From JAAYYM01 sp964483395 (GTDB lineage Bacteria > Bacillota > Clostridia > Lachnospirales > Lachnospiraceae), in NCBI GenBank assembly GCA_964483395.1, contig CAZABT010000041.1, positions 1 to 19,819 of the forward strand: 19,819 nt of DNA. Reading direction: 5' to 3'. Within the stretch, counting starts at the first letter, position 1; every line of letters begins with the position of its first letter. Shown here piece by piece: positions 15,273 through 19,819 of this stretch. The position numbers were made by a program, and so were the translations under genes. Below the pieces are notes generated by a model. It was not told where the DNA came from. It searched no databases and saw only the letters and a list, made by a program, of their open reading frames with translations.

Positions 15273-15554
15273 ATGGCAGAGAGAGACGAACTGATACAGG
15301 CATTGTATCAATCCTTTACGGGTTCAGACACCATCAAGAAGGAGGATGACAAGAAGTCTGTATACAAAGCAAGTACAGGAACATTATACTGTGCGATAGA
15401 TGACGAGCAGTTGTCCAGAATGCAGATTGAGCAGGCTCAGCTCTATCTGGAGGAGCAGTATCAGAAATATAAGGCCAATCCTCTGACCAAGGAGAAGGCG
15501 GCCTATTACAGAATTGCGCTGGAAGCAATCAAGATGATGATTACAGAAGAGTAG
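15273..15554 (+). CDS. Hypothetical 93-residue helical protein between iorB and paaK
   Basis: I do not recognise this protein. It has 93 residues, no membrane segment or signal peptide, and a short polar N-terminal region. A second half (SRMQIEQAQLYLEEQYQKYKANPLTKEKAAYYRIALEAIKMM) looks like two amphipathic helices. The only motif-like element is YKASTGTLYCAIDDE in the middle. It lies 18 bases after iorB and 26 before the CoA ligase gene, in the same direction, so it is part of that operon. The ribosome binding site (GGGGGT) is unusual and weak. A small accessory or assembly role for the neighbouring enzymes is possible but unsupported. Confidence 0.75.
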   Translation: MAERDELIQALYQSFTGSDTIKKEDDKKSVYKASTGTLYCAIDDEQLSRMQIEQAQLYLEEQYQKYKANPLTKEKAAYYRIALEAIKMMITEE

Positions 15555-15580
15555 ATGCGCAGAAAGATTAAGAGGACAAT

Positions 15581-16816
15581 ATGATGAAAATGACACAGAC
15601 ACAGCTTGACATGCTGAAGGTACAGCTTGCCAAAATCATGAAGCACAGCCCGTTCTATCAGGAAAAATTCAAAGGCATCGACGTTGCCGGAATCAAGACA
15701 CAGGAGGATTTCGAAAAGCTTCCCTTTACTTGGAAGGGAGATTTGCGTGAAGCCTATCCGCTTGGCCTGATGGCTGTTCCGGAGGAAGAGATCATCCGTA
15801 TCCACTCCTCATCGGGAACGACAGGAACGCCGATCATCATTCCCTATACACAGAAGGATGTGGACGATTGGGCAGATATGTTCGCCAGATGTTATGCAAT
15901 GGCCGGCATTACCAATCAGGACAGAATCCAAATTACACCGGGCTATGGTCTGTGGACAGCAGGAATCGGATTCCAGAATGGTGCAGAACGTCTAGGGGCT
16001 ATGGTTGTTCCGATGGGACCCGGCAATACAGACAAACAGCTTCGCATGATGATGGATTTAAAGACAACCGTTCTGTGTGCAACCTCCTCCTATGCTTTAC
16101 TGCTTGCGGAAGAAATCGCAAAGCGTGGTATCGGAGAGCACATTCATTTGAAAAAAGGTGTCATCGGCTCAGAACGCTGGGGCGATAAGATGCGTAACCG
16201 CATTGCCAAGGAACTGGGCGTTTCCTTATATGATATCTACGGACTGACAGAAATCTATGGCCCCGGTATTGCTATCAACTGTGATCACAGCAAGGCAATG
16301 CATTACTGGGATGATTACGTATACATAGAAATTCTTGATCCAAAGACGGGTGAACCTGTTCCTGATGGTGAAATCGGCGAGATTGTCATTACCACACTTA
16401 TAAAAGAGGGTGCCCCGCTGATCAGATACCGGACACATGATTTGTCCAGATTTGTATTGGGTGATTGTCCATGCGGCAGTAAGCATCCGAGAATTGATAC
16501 ATTGATCGGCAGAACCGATGATATGGTCAAGGTCAAGGGCTGCAACATCTTCCCGAGTCAGATTGAGGATGTCATCCGCGATGTTAAGGGTGCATCAAGT
16601 GAGTATCAGGTAATGATTGACCACATCGAGGGCAAGGATATTCTGACACTCTTTATCGAAGTTAAGAAGGATGCAAGCAAGCTGGATGTAGCCAATGAAC
16701 TGGCAAGCCTGTTCAAGATCAAGATCGGCATGACACCGCTTGTGAAGGCCGTGGAGATCGGTGAACTGCCAAGAAGTGAGAAAAAGTCACGCAGAATCTT
16801 CGATAACCGTTATTAG
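15581..16816 (+). CDS. paaK: Phenylacetate-CoA ligase family enzyme
   Basis: AMP-forming acyl-CoA synthetase that activates arylacetates with ATP and CoA. It has 411 residues, in the range of the PaaK family. The phosphate-binding loop SSSGTTGTP lies at 76-84. A YGLTEIYGPG motif follows in the middle of the protein. The hinge RTDDMVKVKGCNIFPSQIE and a C-terminal LPRSEKKSRR with lysines 401 and 402 provide the adenylation-site parts. AAGAGG lies just before ATG 15581; an in-frame ATG at 15584 is equally usable. It follows iorAB, a pairing seen in anaerobes where the two enzymes link arylacetates, arylacetyl-CoA and arylpyruvates. It ends the cassette, before a terminator. Substrate specificity cannot be read from sequence. 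Confidence 0.92.
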   Translation: MMKMTQTQLDMLKVQLAKIMKHSPFYQEKFKGIDVAGIKTQEDFEKLPFTWKGDLREAYPLGLMAVPEEEIIRIHSSSGTTGTPIIIPYTQKDVDDWADMFARCYAMAGITNQDRIQITPGYGLWTAGIGFQNGAERLGAMVVPMGPGNTDKQLRMMMDLKTTVLCATSSYALLLAEEIAKRGIGEHIHLKKGVIGSERWGDKMRNRIAKELGVSLYDIYGLTEIYGPGIAINCDHSKAMHYWDDYVYIEILDPKTGEPVPDGEIGEIVITTLIKEGAPLIRYRTHDLSRFVLGDCPCGSKHPRIDTLIGRTDDMVKVKGCNIFPSQIEDVIRDVKGASSEYQVMIDHIEGKDILTLFIEVKKDASKLDVANELASLFKIKIGMTPLVKAVEIGELPRSEKKSRRIFDNRY

Positions 16817-16826
16817 TGCTATACAA

Positions 16827-16949
16827 TTATAACCTATGGCAGATAGGGCTGAATAGAATATTATGCTTTCTTGACGACTCGGTTTTTGCCGAGTCGTTTT
16901 CATTGATCTTTTCTTTCAACTGGGTCACCCGGTCGATCTCATTTTCCAT
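16827..16949 (-). CDS. Possible 40-residue small protein, antisense to the paaK terminator
   Basis: A short minus-strand frame begins with ATG at 16949, preceded by AGGAG with seven-base spacing, a good ribosome binding site. It encodes a charged, probably helical N-terminus (MENEIDRVTQLKEKINEND), and its middle is encoded by the terminator hairpin itself. An AT-rich stretch upstream (TATCAT near 16977-16982, minus strand) could be a -10. I do not recognise the product. The quality of the start signal is the only reason to list it; it may not be expressed. Confidence 0.28.
   Translation of the reverse strand: MENEIDRVTQLKEKINENDSAKTESSRKHNILFSPICHRL
16873..16900 (+). terminator. Rho-independent terminator after paaK
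   Basis: A 9-bp perfect stem, ACGACTCGG (16874-16882) and CCGAGTCGT (16889-16897), with a six-base loop is followed by TTTT (16897-16900). It lies about 57 bases after the paaK stop and closes the ilvA-ior-paaK transcript. No T-run exists in the minus direction. Confidence 0.85.
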
Positions 16950-17018
16950 AATCAATCTCCTGTGTAATAGCATACGTAAATGATAACATTATTTTTAGAG
17001 AAAGAAAACAATTTTTAC

Positions 17019-17047
17019 TGGTCATTACAATGCTGATTTGGTACAAT
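17019..17047 (+). promoter_or_regulatory. Probable promoter of the SpoIIE-type phosphatase gene
   Basis: TGGTCA (17019-17024) and TACAAT (17042-17047) are 17 bases apart, downstream of the paaK terminator and about 36 bases before the next ATG. The match is moderate, but its location after a terminator supports a separate transcript for the phosphatase and perhaps ylxM. Confidence 0.5.
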
Positions 17048-17082
17048 ATGTGTTAGGCGTTTAGAATGAATCAGGAGAGCTT

Positions 17083-19497
17083 ATGGAAGCGTATTTGAAA
17101 TTAACTATAGTTGCAATATTGCCGATACTGGTATCTGCATTGGTTTATCTGCTGGAGAAAAAAGAGCATTTTCAGCGGTTGAAATACATGACGAGACAAG
17201 CCATCATCGGTATTATGTTTGGTATTCTTGCAATCTTCGGAACAGAGTGTGCAGTTACCATCAACGGAATCGTCATCAGTACGAGAGATGCGGCACCACT
17301 GTGTGCGGGCTTGATTTTTGGCGGCCCGGCAGGTATCATTGCCGGAATCATTGGCGGCGTGGAGCGAGGACTTGCTGTTTATTGGGGTGCAGATGTATAT
17401 TCGCAGACGACATGCGTGATTTCAACAATACTTGCAGGATTTTATGCAGCCCTGCTGCGTAAATATATGTTTGACGATAAGAAGCCGCACTGGAGCCTGA
17501 GTCTTGCAATCGGAGTCGTGATGGAGGTGCTGCAGTTTACAATTCTCTTTTTGACGAATCTGGATGATGTGCATACAGCATTTGAGGTCATACGTGACTC
17601 GGCCGCAGTCATGGCCATCTTTAATGGTATGACAGTGATGCTGTCGGTACTGTTTGTTTCTCTGATTGGAAAAGAACGTATACATACCATGATGGAATCA
17701 AAGAGAATTGCGCAGACGATACAACGCAGACTGCTGTTCTGTGTTTTGATTGCTTTTCTTGCCACGACATACTTTATGTATATGCTGCAGGCCAGTTTGT
17801 CTGAACGTAATGTGAATGATTTATTGACCCTCAATTTAAATGATGTATATCAGGACATTCTGGAGGCTTCAGATGCCAATATGCTGCAGCTCACTCATAC
17901 AGTAGCAGCAGAGATAGAGCAAGAAACGCCGTCCAATACTTCCGTAAGAAAAATTGCAGAGCAATATCATGTGGCGGAGATCAATCTCATTGATGAGAAC
18001 GGTGTGATTACAGCCAGTACAAATGAGACTTTCTGTGGCTATGCAATGGATACGGGGGAGCAGTCAGGTGCCTTTCTTGTGCTGCTGGGGGATGCGACAG
18101 AATATGTACAGGATTATCAACAGATTTCCTATGATTCCTCCATATACAGAAAATATGCCGGAGTTTCCTTGAAGCAGGGAGGCTTCGTACAAGTCGGGTA
18201 TGATGCAGAGAATTTCCAGCATGATATCAGTGAACAGGTAGTCGGTGCAACACGAAATCGACATGTCGGTGAGAGCGGCTGTGTGATCATATGTGATGAA
18301 AATGGAAAGATCGTCAGTGACCGCAATCATTATGAAGGAAGGCCATTGGCAGACACAGGACTTGTCATTGAGAAGGAGCTGCCTGCAGGAACACGCTTTG
18401 AAGCAACAGTGTATGGTGAGGAATGCTATTGTATCCACAGCTATGCAGAGGGATATACAATCATAGCGGTTATGCCTGTTGAGGAGGCAGTGTTTTCAAG
18501 GGATTTGGCTGTCTGTGTCAGTATGTTTATGGAAATTATCGTATTTGCGGTACTGTTTGCATTGATTTATTTTCTGATCAAGGGGCTTGTTGTTGACAAT
18601 ATCCGAAAGGTCAATGAGAGTCTGGGTGAAATTACAAATGGAAATCTGAATATTACGGTCGATGTGCGCAGCAATGAAGAATTTGCTTCTTTGTCTGATG
18701 ATATCAATTCGACAGTGACGACCTTAAAGAGTTATATTACAGAGGCGGCAGCCAGAATCGACAAGGAGCTTGAGTTTGCCAAAACCATTCAGCATGCGGC
18801 GCTGCCCAATATTCCGGTTGGAGATTATAAAGACGGACAGGTGGATTTGTATGCAACGATGTTTACGGCAAAAGAGGTAGGAGGAGATTTTTATGATTTC
18901 TATCCCATCGGAGAGCATAAGTTTGCATTTCTGATTGCGGATGTATCCGGTAAGGGGATTCCTGCAGCCATGTTCATGATGACGGCGAAAACAATGCTGA
19001 AAAGTCTGGCAGAGACCGACCTGGATGTGAATGAAGTATTTACCAATGCGAACAGGAAGCTTTGTGAGAGTAATGATGCGGGAATGTTTGTAACTGCATG
19101 GATGGGGGTTATTGATTTACAGACAGGACTGGTGACGTATGCCAATGCAGGTCATAATTATCCGCTGCTTCGTCAGGATAACGGTGAATTTGAATATCTG
19201 AAGAGTCGTGCCGGATTTGTACTTGCAGGCATGGACAGTATTCAATATCGGATTAATGAGATGTATCTGAAGCCGGGAGATATCATTTATCTGTATACGG
19301 ATGGAGTTACGGAGGCAACGAATGCGCAGGATGAGCTGTATGGTGATGACCGCCTTTTGGAAACCTTGAATCGGAACCGGGAGATGCCGATGGAGGCTCT
19401 GTGCAAGGCAGTCAAGGCGGATGTAGACCAATTTGTCGGAGAAGCTCCGCAATTTGATGATATTACGATGCTGGCAATCAGACTGAAAGAAATTTAG
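17083..19497 (+). CDS. Membrane sensor PP2C-type phosphatase (5TMR-LYT, extracellular sensor, HAMP, SpoIIE domain)
   Basis: An 804-residue signalling phosphatase, expected to act on a phosphoserine or phosphothreonine, typically of an anti-sigma antagonist. Residues 1-200 form a LytS-type multi-membrane sensor with the characteristic ISTRDAAPLCAGLIFGGPAG and GGVERG stretches. A membrane helix at about 215-237 leads to an extracytoplasmic, Cache-like region (about 240-470), a further helix (about 475-503), and a HAMP linker (about 504-560). The C-terminal SpoIIE/PP2C domain (about 585-804) has EVGGDFYDF with D602, ADVSGKG with D620, AGHNYPLL, TDGVTEA with D740 and DDITML with D793, so the metal-binding residues are all present. 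AGGAG (17073-17077) lies five bases before the ATG. No anti-sigma or STAS gene is adjacent. A role in a partner-switching stress or surface response is likely but inferred. Confidence 0.93.
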   Translation: MEAYLKLTIVAILPILVSALVYLLEKKEHFQRLKYMTRQAIIGIMFGILAIFGTECAVTINGIVISTRDAAPLCAGLIFGGPAGIIAGIIGGVERGLAVYWGADVYSQTTCVISTILAGFYAALLRKYMFDDKKPHWSLSLAIGVVMEVLQFTILFLTNLDDVHTAFEVIRDSAAVMAIFNGMTVMLSVLFVSLIGKERIHTMMESKRIAQTIQRRLLFCVLIAFLATTYFMYMLQASLSERNVNDLLTLNLNDVYQDILEASDANMLQLTHTVAAEIEQETPSNTSVRKIAEQYHVAEINLIDENGVITASTNETFCGYAMDTGEQSGAFLVLLGDATEYVQDYQQISYDSSIYRKYAGVSLKQGGFVQVGYDAENFQHDISEQVVGATRNRHVGESGCVIICDENGKIVSDRNHYEGRPLADTGLVIEKELPAGTRFEATVYGEECYCIHSYAEGYTIIAVMPVEEAVFSRDLAVCVSMFMEIIVFAVLFALIYFLIKGLVVDNIRKVNESLGEITNGNLNITVDVRSNEEFASLSDDINSTVTTLKSYITEAAARIDKELEFAKTIQHAALPNIPVGDYKDGQVDLYATMFTAKEVGGDFYDFYPIGEHKFAFLIADVSGKGIPAAMFMMTAKTMLKSLAETDLDVNEVFTNANRKLCESNDAGMFVTAWMGVIDLQTGLVTYANAGHNYPLLRQDNGEFEYLKSRAGFVLAGMDSIQYRINEMYLKPGDIIYLYTDGVTEATNAQDELYGDDRLLETLNRNREMPMEALCKAVKADVDQFVGEAPQFDDITMLAIRLKEI

Positions 19498-19511
19498 ATG
19501 GAGAAACGTGG

Positions 19512-19819
19512 ATGGAGAAAATAGTAGAGCGCGGGCTTCTGTATGATTTTTATGGTGAATTACTGACGAAGCATCAGAAGAAAATATATGAGGAAGCCAT
19601 CAGTGAGGATTTGACTCTTGGTGAGCTTGCCGAGGAGTATGGTATCAGCAGACAGGGCATCCACGATCTCATCAAGCGGTGTGACAAGACCTTGCAGGAA
19701 TACGAGGAGAAGCTGCAGCTGATTGCAAAATTCCAGAAGACAAAAGAAACCGTGAGTGAGATTTACCAGCTTGCCGGAGAAAATAAAGGATTGGAAATAC
19801 AGGAGCTGGCGGGAAAGAT
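19512..19819 (+). CDS. ylxM: YlxM-type SRP-associated DNA-binding-like protein, partial (C-terminus beyond window)
   Basis: Small helix-turn-helix protein of the YlxM/p13 family, thought to modulate the signal recognition particle and almost always encoded directly before ffh. About 102 codons are visible and only the last few residues are probably missing. The HTH-like region includes LTLGELAEEYGISRQGIHDLI at about residues 34-54, after the typical LLYDFYGELLTKHQKKIYE start. ATG 19512 has GGAGA seven bases upstream. An ATG right after the phosphatase stop (19498) is out of frame and closes after eight codons, so it was not used. It starts 14 bases after the phosphatase gene and is likely co-transcribed with it and with ffh. 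Confidence 0.93.
   Translation, partial: MEKIVERGLLYDFYGELLTKHQKKIYEEAISEDLTLGELAEEYGISRQGIHDLIKRCDKTLQEYEEKLQLIAKFQKTKETVSEIYQLAGENKGLEIQELAGK

Overview
The window reads as chromosome of a low-to-mid GC Firmicute of class Clostridia, most likely a Lachnospiraceae-type anaerobe. The evidence is the run plsX-acpP-rnc-smc-ftsY with strong AAGGAGG-type ribosome binding sites, a four-cysteine ribosomal protein L32, a LytS-type 5TM sensor fused to a SpoIIE-family phosphatase, and a ferredoxin-dependent 2-oxoacid oxidoreductase. No tRNA, rRNA, insertion sequence or CRISPR array is visible.

Layout. Positions 1-1225 form a compact block of at least four small minus-strand genes, unlike the rest of the window. 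In reading order they are an 86-residue and a 76-residue unknown protein joined by an ATGA overlap, a 99-residue basic, OB-fold-like protein that could be a phage-type single-strand DNA-binding protein, and a signal-peptide protein that runs off the left edge. Together with a cluster of perfect inverted repeats at 1282-1367 this looks like the end of a mobile or prophage-like element, possibly filamentous-phage-like, next to rpmF. From 1445 on, everything with strong support is on the plus strand. rpmF has a near-perfect sigma-A promoter and its own terminator. A 989-residue hybrid histidine kinase follows, then the fatty-acid/phospholipid genes plsX and acpP, then rnc, smc and ftsY. A 16-bp tandem repeat fills the smc-ftsY gap and contains the smc stop codon.

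Between ftsY and ylxM, which are usually close together, sits a metabolic cassette: threonine ammonia-lyase, the two subunits of an indolepyruvate-type ferredoxin oxidoreductase, a 93-residue unknown protein and a phenylacetate-CoA ligase family enzyme. A terminator ends this cassette. A separately promoted membrane sensor phosphatase of the SpoIIE/PP2C family follows, and the window ends inside ylxM, whose usual neighbour ffh would lie just beyond.

How the genes work together. The core block couples membrane lipid precursor synthesis (PlsX, ACP), RNA processing (RNase III), chromosome organisation (SMC) and membrane protein targeting (FtsY, YlxM). The cassette handles 2-oxoacids: deamination of threonine to 2-oxobutyrate, and interconversion of aryl or branched 2-oxoacids with acyl-CoA through ferredoxin, with a CoA ligase that can feed or drain the acyl-CoA pool. 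Two large membrane signalling proteins, the hybrid kinase and the PP2C phosphatase, flank the core on either side.
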